From Deltaproteobacteria bacterium (GTDB lineage: Bacteria; Desulfobacterota; SM23-61), in NCBI GenBank assembly GCA_016875165.1, contig VGSF01000055.1, positions 1-32,327 of the forward strand: 32,327 bases of DNA. Direction: 5' to 3'. A program made the position numbers and the translations under genes. Positions within the stretch are counted from its first letter, which is position 1. Every line of letters starts with the position of its first letter. This document shows, one piece after another, positions 7,375 to 14,773 of this stretch. The notes under the pieces are model-generated. The model was given only the letters and a program-made list of their open reading frames with translations, did not search any database and was not told the DNA's origin.

Positions 7375-7524
7375 CGATCTCGTAAAAAGTATTAAAATGT
7401 TGTCTTCCGTCATTCCGGCCCCGATTTTCATCGGGATAAACTCCAGCCGGAATCCAGTCTTTTTAAATAGTTATCAATTTTCTGGGCTCCGGTTTTCAAC
7501 GGAGTGACGACTTTTTATGAAACC
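7375..7524. repeat. CGTAAAAAGTC inverted-repeat element, copy 2, with direct flanks
   Basis: The ends CGATCTCGTAAAAAGT and ACTTTTTATGAAACC are inverted repeats, and the interior has TCATTCCGGCCCCG and CTCCAGCCGGAATCCAG. The same 12-mer, ATCAGTATATGA, lies at 7363-7374 and 7525-7536 immediately outside both ends. This looks like a target duplication and suggests insertion 5' of the RraA-like gene. Confidence 0.75.
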
Positions 7525-7562
7525 ATCAGTATATGAGTCTTTTAGAAACCAGGAGGGAAAAA

Positions 7563-8270
7563 ATGTCAAATTATCTTAATGCCGAAGAACTGGAAGCATT
7601 GCGTCGTTGGCCCACTCCCGCCATTGCCAATGCCATTGAGCTCTTTAACATTCGCCCGCGGAATGAAGGGTTCATGCTTCCTAAGATTAAAAGCGTCTTT
7701 ACCGATTTGGAGCCGATGATCGGCTATGCCGTTACAGCGGTTATATCCGCTGAATCCCCCGAGGGGCGGCGAGTTTCACCAGCGGAATGGTGGAAAGAAA
7801 TTCAAAAAATACCGGCGCCCAGGGTAGCGGTAATCCATGATATTGATCATCCGGTGGTAGGATCCTTCTGGGGTGAAGTAAACGCCAACATTCACAAGGC
7901 TTTAGGGTGCGTCGGCACGGTGACGGATGGTTCTGTTCGCGACCTGGATGAAGTAAAGGAGGCGGGGTTCCAATTCTTCTCCAGTTGTATATCTGTTTCC
8001 CACGCTTACGTTCATTTGGTAGAGGTGGGAATTCCGGTCAAAGTGGGGGGACTGGTTGTGAAATCAGGGGACCTCATCCTGGGCGATAAGCACGGAGTGA
8101 TCTCCATCCCCTTGGAGATAGCCAGAGATGTGCCCAAAGCTGCCCAGCTTGTAGAAGATTGGGAGCGGGTGGTCATAAATTTCTGCAAGTCCAAAGAGTT
8201 CAACATGGAAGGGCTGAAAGAGCGTTTCATGTCCACCCGTCCCACCTGGCCGCCCCCAAAAAAGGCGTAA
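7563..8270 (+). CDS. RraA-family protein (HMG aldolase / RraA-like)
   Basis: I use the ATG at 7563 because AGGAGGG lies five bases upstream; an ORF extension to 7533 starts inside the flanking repeat. The 235-aa protein has the RraA/4-hydroxy-4-methyl-2-oxoglutarate aldolase fold signature, seen best in CVGTVTDGSVRDLDEVKEAG and in the late GDLILGDKHGVISIP segment. Family members cleave or decarboxylate 2-oxo acids using a divalent metal, while true RraA inhibits RNase E. The intact DGSVRD metal/substrate loop argues for an enzyme rather than the regulator. Substrate cannot be read from sequence. It is convergent with the MFS gene. Confidence 0.8.
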   Translation: MSNYLNAEELEALRRWPTPAIANAIELFNIRPRNEGFMLPKIKSVFTDLEPMIGYAVTAVISAESPEGRRVSPAEWWKEIQKIPAPRVAVIHDIDHPVVGSFWGEVNANIHKALGCVGTVTDGSVRDLDEVKEAGFQFFSSCISVSHAYVHLVEVGIPVKVGGLVVKSGDLILGDKHGVISIPLEIARDVPKAAQLVEDWERVVINFCKSKEFNMEGLKERFMSTRPTWPPPKKA

Positions 8271-8332
8271 GGCGTGAGGCGCAAGGCCCAAGGCATAAGG
8301 CAAAAAGCCAAATGACCAAATGACTATTTTTA
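8271..8332. repeat. Short heptamer-like tandem runs after RraA gene
   Basis: Immediately after the stop there are several approximate repeats of AAGGC plus 2-5 bases (AAGGCGTAAGGCGTGAGGCG, then AAGGCCCAAGGCATAAGGC). A similar short run occurs at about 11066-11080. This is a simple-sequence spacer with no sign of coding. Confidence 0.5.
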
Positions 8333-8427
8333 CCCCGTTAGAAATAATGCCCATCTGCTCTGCGCCGGGGTTACATTTCAGAATAATTCAGGCGGGGTTT
8401 AATGCCCCGCTGGAATTTCTAACGGGG
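8333..8427. repeat. CCCCGTTAGAAAT inverted-repeat element
   Basis: CCCCGTTAGAAAT at 8333-8345 faces its exact reverse complement ATTTCTAACGGGG at 8415-8427. Inside is a smaller hairpin, GCGGGGTTTAATGCCCCGC. The element fills the space between convergent genes and ends one base from the MFS stop codon. It could act as a bidirectional transcription end, though it lacks a clean U tract. No second copy is in this window. Confidence 0.65.
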
Positions 8428-8428
8428 T

Positions 8429-9622
8429 TTACTCTGGCATTTTCAGGCGCTTCCCGACCAGGAGGAAAAGAGGTAACATGGCCAGGAAGAGGAGGCCCAG
8501 AAGGGATAAGCCGGAAGAGAAAGAGAAGGATTCAGCCCAATATCCCAGCCCTGAAGGAACGACCCCACCTCCTAAGAGAAAGCCAACGAGCATAATCAGA
8601 GATACGGCCACATTCCTCAACGAGGCAGGGAAGGTGAGGGCAAGGATTGTAAATCCCACAGGGAATAGACACGCTGCCGCGGCGGCCTGTAAAAATAACA
8701 GTACGGGGGTTGTCACCGGTCCCGGGAGAGATCCAAGAAGAAGGGTAAACACTCCGGTGGTGATTAGGAACAAAGTCATAGCCTGCCTTGGCCCGATCCG
8801 GTCTGTGATCGCCCCCGCAAAGAAAAGGATGATGATTCCGAAAATTCGTGAAAGCCCGATTAAGGTGTTAGCCCAACCCCGGGCCATTCCTATTTCGTTC
8901 ACCAGAAAAAGGGGCATCATGGTGTAAACTCCAATACTCGACCCAATGGAGACCATGAACATGGCGGCCATGATCCAGAACGAAGGACTCTGGATAATTT
9001 GTTGGATCGATCGGAAGCGAGGGGGTTCTCCCCTGTTTTTTCCTCCCTGACCCCAAAGCAAATAGAGAACCCCCATTAAAATTGAAAAAATACCCAGCAC
9101 GGCCAAGGCCCCGCGCCAGGAAAAGATTTTTAACAGGGCTTCGGACAGTAAGGGAGCCGTGATAAAACCTAAATTGGGGGCGAGTTCGTGGATGGCCATG
9201 GCTTTACCCCAGTGTTCCTTGCTGATCAGTTCCGTTAGCGTGGCGATTCCCGAAGGAAGATAAAACCCTGCAGAAAGGCCGACCAGCACAAGCCCGGCAT
9301 GCATTTGATTTGCGGAAGCTGATCGGGATATTGCCAGCATCGCCCCGCCTACCATTATACTCGAAAGGATGATCGCCCGCCGGTGGTTCAACGCGGAGGA
9401 AACTAATCCCGATCCTAAAAGCCCCACGCCATAACCCGCGGCGATAAAAAGAAATAGAGACCCGGCTTCTCCGAGCCCTAGGCCCAAATCTTTTTGCATC
9501 ACCGGGAGGAGGGGGGCTAAAGCAACCCGGGCCACAAAGGTCAGATAAAAGATGCCGGCCAGCAAGAGAAGAGGTGTCAGAGGAAAAGGGAAAGATTTTC
9601 TCGTTAACATTTCAAGGGACAA
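8429..9622 (-). CDS. Major facilitator superfamily transporter
   Basis: This 397-aa, strongly hydrophobic protein has about 12 predicted membrane helices, with MFS landmarks such as SSALNHRRAIILSS after helix 2 and FFAGAITDRIGPRQAMTLF between helices 8 and 9. It is probably a secondary transporter of organic anions or a drug-type exporter in the inner membrane; substrate is not readable. The ribosome binding site before the ATG is weak. It lies 16 bp downstream of the iron-sulfur flavoprotein gene on the same strand, so it is likely third in an MBL hydrolase, flavoprotein, transporter operon. Confidence 0.85.
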   Translation of the reverse strand: MSLEMLTRKSFPFPLTPLLLLAGIFYLTFVARVALAPLLPVMQKDLGLGLGEAGSLFLFIAAGYGVGLLGSGLVSSALNHRRAIILSSIMVGGAMLAISRSASANQMHAGLVLVGLSAGFYLPSGIATLTELISKEHWGKAMAIHELAPNLGFITAPLLSEALLKIFSWRGALAVLGIFSILMGVLYLLWGQGGKNRGEPPRFRSIQQIIQSPSFWIMAAMFMVSIGSSIGVYTMMPLFLVNEIGMARGWANTLIGLSRIFGIIILFFAGAITDRIGPRQAMTLFLITTGVFTLLLGSLPGPVTTPVLLFLQAAAAACLFPVGFTILALTFPASLRNVAVSLIMLVGFLLGGGVVPSGLGYWAESFSFSSGLSLLGLLFLAMLPLFLLVGKRLKMPE

Positions 9623-9638
9623 GGGAAAACTTTTATTT

Positions 9639-10208
9639 TTAAAGGGTAGCCGCTTTTTGCCCTAAAGCGTACGCTTCTTTTTTGGCCGATTCATTCTTGG
9701 CAATCTCTCCTTTGGTTGAAGCCGAGGCCATCACGGCCCCTATCCATTTGAGCTTGGTAAAATCGCAGGTGGTCTTGAGGCTGTGGACAATGGGGTCGGC
9801 TGTGGAGACATCCGGGTCGCCGCAAACCGTGATAAGAGCAATCTTCTTCCCTTTCATCTTGGGGTAATAGAATTTATGCCAGCGCCACTCGGCGTCAAAA
9901 AAGGCGCACCAGCGGTCCAGGTAGGCCTTCATCTGGGCGGTCATGGACCAGAAGTAAACGGGCACGCTGTGAATGAGGGCCTCCGCCTCCAGGATTTTAT
10001 TGTGAATCTCCAGCATATCGTCTTTGATGGCGCAAAGGCCGGTCTCATTGCACTTTTCACAATTTAGACATCCGGAGATCTTCTGGTAGCAGAGGATAAT
10101 TTTTTCTACCTCGGCTCCTGCATCCCTGGCTCCGGTCAGGGCTTGTTCCAGAAGTATGTCGCTGTTGCCGCCAATGCGCGGACTTCCCAAGATTCCTAAT
10201 ACTTTCAT
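9639..10208 (-). CDS. Iron-sulfur flavoprotein / NADPH-dependent FMN reductase family
   Basis: This 189-aa flavodoxin-fold protein starts MKVLGILGSPRIGGNSDILL, the FMN phosphate loop of the NADPH-dependent FMN reductase family. It has a compact cysteine motif C47-x2-C50-x2-C53-x5-C59 as in iron-sulfur flavoproteins, whose cysteines ligate a 4Fe-4S cluster. It probably carries electrons or reduces a small acceptor in the cytoplasm of an anaerobe. AGGAGGGG precedes the ATG. It sits between the MBL-fold gene and the MFS gene, all minus with short gaps, so the three may work on one compound. Confidence 0.87.
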   Translation of the reverse strand: MKVLGILGSPRIGGNSDILLEQALTGARDAGAEVEKIILCYQKISGCLNCEKCNETGLCAIKDDMLEIHNKILEAEALIHSVPVYFWSMTAQMKAYLDRWCAFFDAEWRWHKFYYPKMKGKKIALITVCGDPDVSTADPIVHSLKTTCDFTKLKWIGAVMASASTKGEIAKNESAKKEAYALGQKAATL

Positions 10209-10266
10209 TTTTCCCCTCCTATCAATGAATTAAATGGAGCAATAAAACTAAAATGATTTGAATATC

Positions 10267-11040
10267 TTACGCCAGCCGGGACACGCCTTCGGCAACCTGG
10301 GGATAGGCATCTAACAAAGCAAGGTCATGGCCTGGGAAGATCAGGTCAATGGATGAAGCTTTGGCCCGGATTTTATCGTAACTTTTCATCCAGGCGATCA
10401 TGTCCGTGATGATCGCGCTGGGGATATCTGTGCGATAACTGGAGAATACATGGGCGGCATCAGAGCCAACTATAGCCTTTCCTTTAACAGTGTTCACCGC
10501 TACGGTTTGAAGGCCAACCGTGTGCCCCGGGCAAAGAAGTAGTTCGATTCCAGGGAAGATTTTTTTATCGCCCCGGATAAGCCGAAGCCTCTTCTTACCT
10601 ATTAACCTGGCCAGGTATCGATTGGCCACCGGGTCCGTAACGTGCAGGAATGGGGCCCTTTTGGCGATTGGGTTTTTCATCCAGAAATTAAACTCTTTTT
10701 CCTGGAGAAAAATCGTTGCCTTGGGAAACAGTTCGACCCCGCTAATGTGGTCAAAATGAATATGCGTGGCCGCCAGGTATTTTACTTTTGCGGCGTCAAT
10801 GTCAATCCTCTTCAGGGCATCTACTGGGTTGATGTAGTTAGTCAGATTGCGTTCCTTCGCCAGTTTAGGGGCGCAGCCACAGTCAACCACAATCGTCTCG
10901 TTCCCTCCCCGGATAGCAAAAATATAATAATTGATCTGGACGTTCTTATCTATATCCTGTAACCAGTTAACCATGGATGCCGGTCGGGTGAGAGGCCCGG
11001 CGTACTTTAAGGCATAGATTTCATAGGTCGGGATGGCCAT
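10267..11040 (-). CDS. MBL-fold hydrolase, N-acyl homoserine lactonase-like family
   Basis: This 257-aa metallo-beta-lactamase-fold protein has the zinc motif H93-I-H95-F-D97-H98, then PGHTVGLQ, GSDAAH and a final FPGHD, in the order seen in the lactonase-like (AiiA-related) branch. It probably hydrolyses a lactone or ester in the cytoplasm; there is no signal peptide. Quorum-quenching activity should not be assumed, since many members act on other substrates. AAAGGAGC precedes the ATG. It is the first of three minus-strand genes that run through the flavoprotein and the transporter. Confidence 0.85.
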   Translation of the reverse strand: MAIPTYEIYALKYAGPLTRPASMVNWLQDIDKNVQINYYIFAIRGGNETIVVDCGCAPKLAKERNLTNYINPVDALKRIDIDAAKVKYLAATHIHFDHISGVELFPKATIFLQEKEFNFWMKNPIAKRAPFLHVTDPVANRYLARLIGKKRLRLIRGDKKIFPGIELLLCPGHTVGLQTVAVNTVKGKAIVGSDAAHVFSSYRTDIPSAIITDMIAWMKSYDKIRAKASSIDLIFPGHDLALLDAYPQVAEGVSRLA

Positions 11041-11132
11041 CCATTTTGCTCCTTTCTCATTGGTTAAAGCGCAAGGCGCAAGAGTTATTGAATAATATCC
11101 TTGTCCCTTGATTGTATAGGAAATTTTTTTTT

Positions 11133-11400
11133 GTAACAGTTTAGTTCTTTGAAGAAAGGTGTGTCGCCAGGGTCAAGGGATTCCAGGGTTCGGGGGCCAG
11201 ACCGGCCCGCTTGGAATCATAAGGCGCTTATTTCTCCGTGAATGGGGCGGGGAAAATACTCCCCGCTTCCTTCGGAGGAAAAAAGCTTTCATCCTCGGAG
11301 ACAAGGGGAAGCCCAACCGATGCTTCCGGCGCGTTCCGGCCTGGCCCCCGAACCCAAACAGATGCGTTGCCGCCATTTTTTCAAAATTCTAAACTGATAC
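11133..11400. repeat. GTAA-ended palindromic element (family R1), copy A
   Basis: The 268-bp unit begins GTAACAGTTTAGTTCTTTGAA and ends TTCAAAATTCTAAACTGATAC in outline, so the ends are about 21-bp inverted repeats. The interior is a set of nested inverted repeats (for example GGGGGCCAGACCGGCCCGC with GCGTTCCGGCCTGGCCCCC). It shares a conserved block GGAATCATAAGGCGC with copies B, C and D, always in the same orientation. The flanks are 8-bp T-rich sequences, close but not identical. The gap 11041-11527 holds no gene apart from this element. Confidence 0.85.
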
Positions 11401-11527
11401 CTTTTTTCAGCTTTAGTCCGCCTTAGACGGATCATTTTGGATACTTTTCCTTTCCTTTTTCTTAATCATGGTTTTAAAACTCTGTGATTTCTGTGCCCTC
11501 TGTGGCTAATTTTAATAAAGCCATTAT

Positions 11528-12301
11528 TTATATTGTTTGCCCCCCGTCCACCCGGATGATTTCTCCGGTTACGAACGAGCTGGCCTCAGATGCCAGAAAG
11601 AGAGCAAGCCCCACCACCTCTTCCGGTTCCCCGAATCGCCTAATTTCGATTTCCCGGATGCGCTGCTCCTTGCGCTCCGGGTCAGTCCAGTTCACCCGGC
11701 TGAATTCCGTTTTGATGGAGCCGGGGGCAATGGCGTTCACCAGAATGTTATGCTGGGCCAGCTCTTTGGCCATAACCTGGGTCATCATATTCAAGGCTGC
11801 CTTGCTGATACAGTATGCCCCGGTTTTATCCGCTCGGGCGCGCAGCCCGCTGATGGAGCTTATGTTGATGATGCGGCCCCCTCCCTGTTTGATCATTTCA
11901 TTGGCTACAGTTTTGCTCATCAGAAAAGCGCCTTTCAGGTTAACCTCCAGGACCTTTTCAAAAGCCTCTTCTTCCAAGTCCACCATCGTGCTTAACACGG
12001 GGTTGGCGCCGGCATTGTTGACCAGAATATCGATCCGGCCAAACTGCTTCAGCGCCCCCTGAACGAGGTTTCGCACATCTTCTTTTTTTCCCACATGGGC
12101 AGGAATAGCTATGGCTTCGCCCCCCATTCCCCTAATCTGTTCCACGACCTTTTCCAATTCCGGCGGTCGCTTGTTGCGGCTGGAAACAACTAATTTCGCC
12201 CCGGCCTCAGCAAAGGCCAAAGCGATGGACTGCCCGATACCGCGACTCCCGCCAGTGATTAAGGCCACTTTGCCCTGCAACGAAAACAGCTTTTCAAACA
12301 T
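11528..12301 (-). CDS. SDR-family NAD(P)-dependent oxidoreductase
   Basis: I start at the ATG 12299-12301 (MFEKLFSLQGKVALITGG) because GGGAG lies just upstream; the frame extends further but without support. The 257-aa protein has the classical short-chain dehydrogenase features: the cofactor loop TGGSRGIG (16-23), NNAG in ILVNNAGAN, ISSISG and the catalytic Y-x-x-x-K in AYCISKAALN, plus the C-terminal SSFVTGEIIRVDGGQTI pattern. It is most like FabG or 2-dehydro-3-deoxygluconate-type dehydrogenases; the substrate is not clear. It stands alone between repeat elements. Confidence 0.9.
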   Translation of the reverse strand: MFEKLFSLQGKVALITGGSRGIGQSIALAFAEAGAKLVVSSRNKRPPELEKVVEQIRGMGGEAIAIPAHVGKKEDVRNLVQGALKQFGRIDILVNNAGANPVLSTMVDLEEEAFEKVLEVNLKGAFLMSKTVANEMIKQGGGRIINISSISGLRARADKTGAYCISKAALNMMTQVMAKELAQHNILVNAIAPGSIKTEFSRVNWTDPERKEQRIREIEIRRFGEPEEVVGLALFLASEASSFVTGEIIRVDGGQTI

Positions 12302-12404
12302 GAATTCTCCCTTCTTGCCAGGTTTATAACAAGTTATATTTACCACAAATAAAAATTCTGGCAATCTTTTTTACTTGGAGCGGACATGATGGGGAATCTC
12401 TTAC

Positions 12405-12482
12405 TCCCTTTTTCATCCCCCTCCCGTCAGGTCTTCGTCCATCACGGCGAATTCTTTTTATTGAAAAGTGAAGGAAGGCAAG
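12405..12482. repeat. Right half of a G-type palindromic element
   Basis: About 75 bases here match the right arm of the element at 17494-17792 in the same orientation: both contain TTTCATCCCCCTCCCGTC, then TTCGTC-ATCAC-G-GAATTC, then AAAAGTGAAGG and end GGCAAG. Identity is about 80% by eye. The left arm is largely absent, so this is a truncated or internally deleted copy, ending 14 bases before the hrcA -35 box. Confidence 0.65.
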
Positions 12483-12495
12483 GCCAATCCACTTC

Positions 12496-12524
12496 TTGAC
12501 AAGAAAGAAGTTTATTGTTATGTT
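12496..12524 (+). promoter_or_regulatory. Sigma-70 promoter of hrcA operon
   Basis: TTGACA (12496-12501) and TATGTT (12519-12524) are spaced by exactly 17 bases, 43 bases before the hrcA ATG. The -10 box ends three bases before the CIRCE operator, so bound HrcA would block the start region. Confidence 0.75.
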
Positions 12525-12527
12525 TAA

Positions 12528-12554
12528 TTAGCACTCTTATACGTAGAGTGCTAA
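12528..12554 (+). promoter_or_regulatory. CIRCE heat-shock operator
   Basis: TTAGCACTC, nine bases, then GAGTGCTAA: an exact match to the CIRCE consensus. HrcA binds this inverted repeat and represses the operon at normal temperature; GroEL maintains HrcA activity in known systems. It lies between the -10 box and the hrcA ribosome binding site (AGAGGTGA), so it also forms part of the mRNA leader. Confidence 0.97.
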
Positions 12555-12566
12555 AGAGGTGATTTT

Positions 12567-13607
12567 ATGGAAGAGACATTGACCGCCCGAGACCGGCAAG
12601 TTTTACAGGCCATCATCATGGATTATATCCAGTCTGCCGAACCGGTAGGTTCAAGGACAGTCTCCAAAAAATATAAGATAGATCTCAGCCCGGCAACGAT
12701 CCGCAATGTCATGGCCGACCTGGAGGAAATGGGTTTTTTGAGGCAGCCCCATACATCAGCCGGGCGTGTGCCCACCGACCGGGCCTTTCGCTTTTACGTG
12801 GACAGCATATTAGAGGTCCGCATACTTAACAAGATTGATCAGGACCGCATCAAAAGCGGCCTGGAGCATGAGAAGACGGACATCAATGAAATGATGAAGC
12901 GCGCTTCCTCATTGCTCTCTCTCCTTTCCAAGCAGACCGGCGTTGTTCTGGCCCCGCGTTTCGGCAGCAATGTGTTCAAACATATTGAATTCATCAAGCT
13001 AAGAGAAAATAAAATACTGGTGATCATAGTTTCCAAATTGGGAGAAGTGCAGAATAAACTCATCGAGTGCGATGAGCATATGAGTCAGGATGAACTGGAT
13101 AAATACAGCCGGTACTTAAACGAAATCATGGGCGGGTTGAGCCTGGTGGAAGCCAAGCGCAAGATTATGGAAGAGATGAAAAAAGAAAAGGTCCTTTTCG
13201 ATAAATTGATGTACCGCGCCCTCCAGCTCAGCCAGAAAGCGCTGGAAGACGAAGGGGAAGGAGACCTCTATATTGAAGGGAAGACAAACATCATTCGGTC
13301 ACCCGAGTTTGCCGATGTGGAGAAAATGAGGATTCTTCTCTTGGCTTTTGAGGAAAAAACGAAGCTTGTTAAGCTTCTGGATAAAGCCCTGTCAGTTCAA
13401 GGCATTCAGATTTTCATCGGCGTGGAAAATGAATTCAACGAGATGAAGGATTGCACCGTGGTGGCGGCGCCTTATTCCAGGCAAAACTTTACCCTGGGGA
13501 CCCTGGGGGTGATCGGACCAACGCGCATGGATTACTCCAGCATCATCCCTATTGTGGATTACACGGCCAAAATCCTGGGTAAAATCCTGAAAAACATGAA
13601 TGGGTAA
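12567..13607 (+). CDS. hrcA: Heat-inducible transcription repressor HrcA
   Basis: HrcA represses class I heat-shock genes by binding CIRCE. The 346-aa protein has the N-terminal winged helix (TARDRQVLQAIIMDYIQSAEPVGSR, and SPATIRNVMADLEEMGFLRQPHTSAGRVPTDRAFRFYVD in outline, residues about 5-75), the GAF-like middle domain, and the C-terminal IGPTRMDYSSIIPIVDYTA signature. Length is normal. It is directly preceded by its own promoter and CIRCE, showing autoregulation. The usual downstream genes grpE and dnaJ follow, after a 520-bp gap filled by a transposed repeat. Confidence 0.97.
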   Translation: MEETLTARDRQVLQAIIMDYIQSAEPVGSRTVSKKYKIDLSPATIRNVMADLEEMGFLRQPHTSAGRVPTDRAFRFYVDSILEVRILNKIDQDRIKSGLEHEKTDINEMMKRASSLLSLLSKQTGVVLAPRFGSNVFKHIEFIKLRENKILVIIVSKLGEVQNKLIECDEHMSQDELDKYSRYLNEIMGGLSLVEAKRKIMEEMKKEKVLFDKLMYRALQLSQKALEDEGEGDLYIEGKTNIIRSPEFADVEKMRILLLAFEEKTKLVKLLDKALSVQGIQIFIGVENEFNEMKDCTVVAAPYSRQNFTLGTLGVIGPTRMDYSSIIPIVDYTAKILGKILKNMNG

Positions 13608-13634
13608 TTCAATTGTATAGGAATTTCCTTTTTC

Positions 13635-14048
13635 GTAACACTTTAGTACTACTGCGTTAAGTTAAAAACAACAATTCAATGTTTTCGTGGCCTTCTGGGT
13701 TTCCGTAAATTTGAGTAGAGCGTCAGGCCTTCAATTTGAGGCTCTAAATACGGCCTTCATGAAATTGTAAAATGAATTTAACGTAGTAGTATTAGTTCTT
13801 TGAAAAAAGATGTGTTGTAAAGGCCAGGGGATTCCAGGGGCCGGGGGCCAGAGCGGAACGCTTGGAATCATAAGGCGCTTATTTCTCCGCATATGGGGCG
13901 GGCAAGAACCCCGCCTCCTCCGGAGGAAAAGATCTTCTGTCCTCGTGGCCAAGCGGAACCCCAACCGATGCTTCCGGCGCGTTCCGCTCTAACCCCCGGC
14001 CCTCAACAAAGGCTTTAATACCATTTTTTCAAATCGCTAAACTGTTAC
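13635..14048. repeat. GTAA-ended palindromic element (R1), copy B, carrying a nested insertion
   Basis: The element runs from GTAACACTTTAG at 13635 to CTAAACTGTTAC ending at 14048. The exact octamer CCTTTTTC lies at both borders (13627-13634 and 14049-14056), as expected of an 8-bp target-site duplication. Bases 13647-13792 are a different element inserted 12 bases inside the left end; without it and its 3-bp duplication the unit is 265 bp. It lies between hrcA and grpE in the heat-shock operon. Its interior repeats the nested hairpins of copies A and C. Confidence 0.88.
13647..13792. repeat. 146-bp nested MITE-like insertion inside copy B
   Basis: The ends TACTACTGCGTTAAGTT and AATTTAACGTAGTAGTA are inverted repeats (two or three mismatches). 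The interior is also palindromic (ACAATTCAATG with CATGAAATTGT). Comparison with copy A, which reads straight through CAGTTTAGTTCTTTG, shows the insertion point. It is flanked by TAG on both sides (or TA if the ends are drawn one base further out). A TA duplication would suit an IS630/Tc1-like transposase; that assignment is inference. Confidence 0.75.
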
Positions 14049-14128
14049 CCTTTTTCAACTTTAGTCACTTAATTTGAGGAGGCTGAAAGGCCGGGGACAT
14101 GGTCCTGGTGCAGAAGGAGGAAATTATC

Positions 14129-14773
14129 TTGAAAAATAAAAATAGAAATCAGCAAGAGATTCATGAAAAGAAAAAATCGGGGGAAAATACCGTGGAGATA
14201 AGAATCGAAGAAAGCGGAGAGGAAAAATCCCCGCTAGTCGATGAAAAAGTAAAGACGCCTGACCAAGAAAAGCGAGAGCCAACCATGGAAGATATAATAC
14301 AGGCTCAACTTGCAGAAAAAACCAAAGAGGCGACGGAAAACCTGGATAAATGGCTGCGTTTGCGGGCGGAGTTCGAGAATTTCAAGAAGCGCATGCAAAA
14401 AGAAAAATCCGACCTGATGAAATTTAGCAACGAGAGCCTGCTGACAGCAATGCTGCCCGCTTTGGATAATCTGGCCCGGGCCGTCAATCACGGAAAACAG
14501 GCGGAGGAAAATGCCTCCCTGCTGGAAGGGGTGGAGATTATCCATAACCAGTTTTTAAGCATCCTGGAGAGGTTTGGAGTGAAAGTCATTCAGGCTGTGG
14601 GGGAAATCTTTGATCCGGCGATGCACGAAGCCATCGCCCAGGAAGAAAGCAATCAGGAACCCAACCGGGTGCTTGCCGAAGTTGAAAGAGGCTATCGCTT
14701 CCATGACCGGCTCCTTCGCCCGGCGAAAGTCATCGTCTCCAAACCCAAGGCGGGAAAAATTGAAGGAGCTTAA
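14129..14773 (+). CDS. grpE: Nucleotide exchange factor GrpE
   Basis: GrpE releases ADP from DnaK. I choose the TTG at 14129 ([11 protein letters not shown]...) because AAGGAGG at 14114-14120 is perfectly spaced for it; an upstream ATG at 14099 in the same frame has no ribosome binding site and would place that site inside the gene. The 214-aa product has an acidic, coiled-coil N-terminal half, then the [16 protein letters not shown] motif, [11 protein letters not shown], and the C-terminal FDPAMHEAI...[19 protein letters not shown] domain. Its stop overlaps the dnaJ start by one base. A repeat element separates it from hrcA. Confidence 0.94.
   Translation: MKNKNRNQQEIHEKKKSGENTVEIRIEESGEEKSPLVDEKVKTPDQEKREPTMEDIIQAQLAEKTKEATENLDKWLRLRAEFENFKKRMQKEKSDLMKFSNESLLTAMLPALDNLARAVNHGKQAEENASLLEGVEIIHNQFLSILERFGVKVIQAVGEIFDPAMHEAIAQEESNQEPNRVLAEVERGYRFHDRLLRPAKVIVSKPKAGKIEGA

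Noticed and set aside
7131-7524. CRISPR array
   Set aside because: The repeated blocks are two inverted-repeat elements of unequal size with no regular spacers.
8478-8927. 149-aa basic ORF antisense to the MFS gene
   Set aside because: Arg/Lys/Pro-rich translation typical of the reverse strand of a hydrophobic membrane protein gene.
11173-11376. Small ORFs with similar proteins (RLMIPS-PVWPP-PGIP) at 11173-11376, 13731-13964 and 24496-24690
   Set aside because: They recur because they lie in copies of the palindromic R1 element. No consistent start or ribosome binding site exists and the frame is not maintained at the ends.
14099-14128. ATG at 14099 as grpE start
   Set aside because: A perfect AAGGAGG lies downstream of it at 14114-14120, at ideal spacing for TTG 14129.
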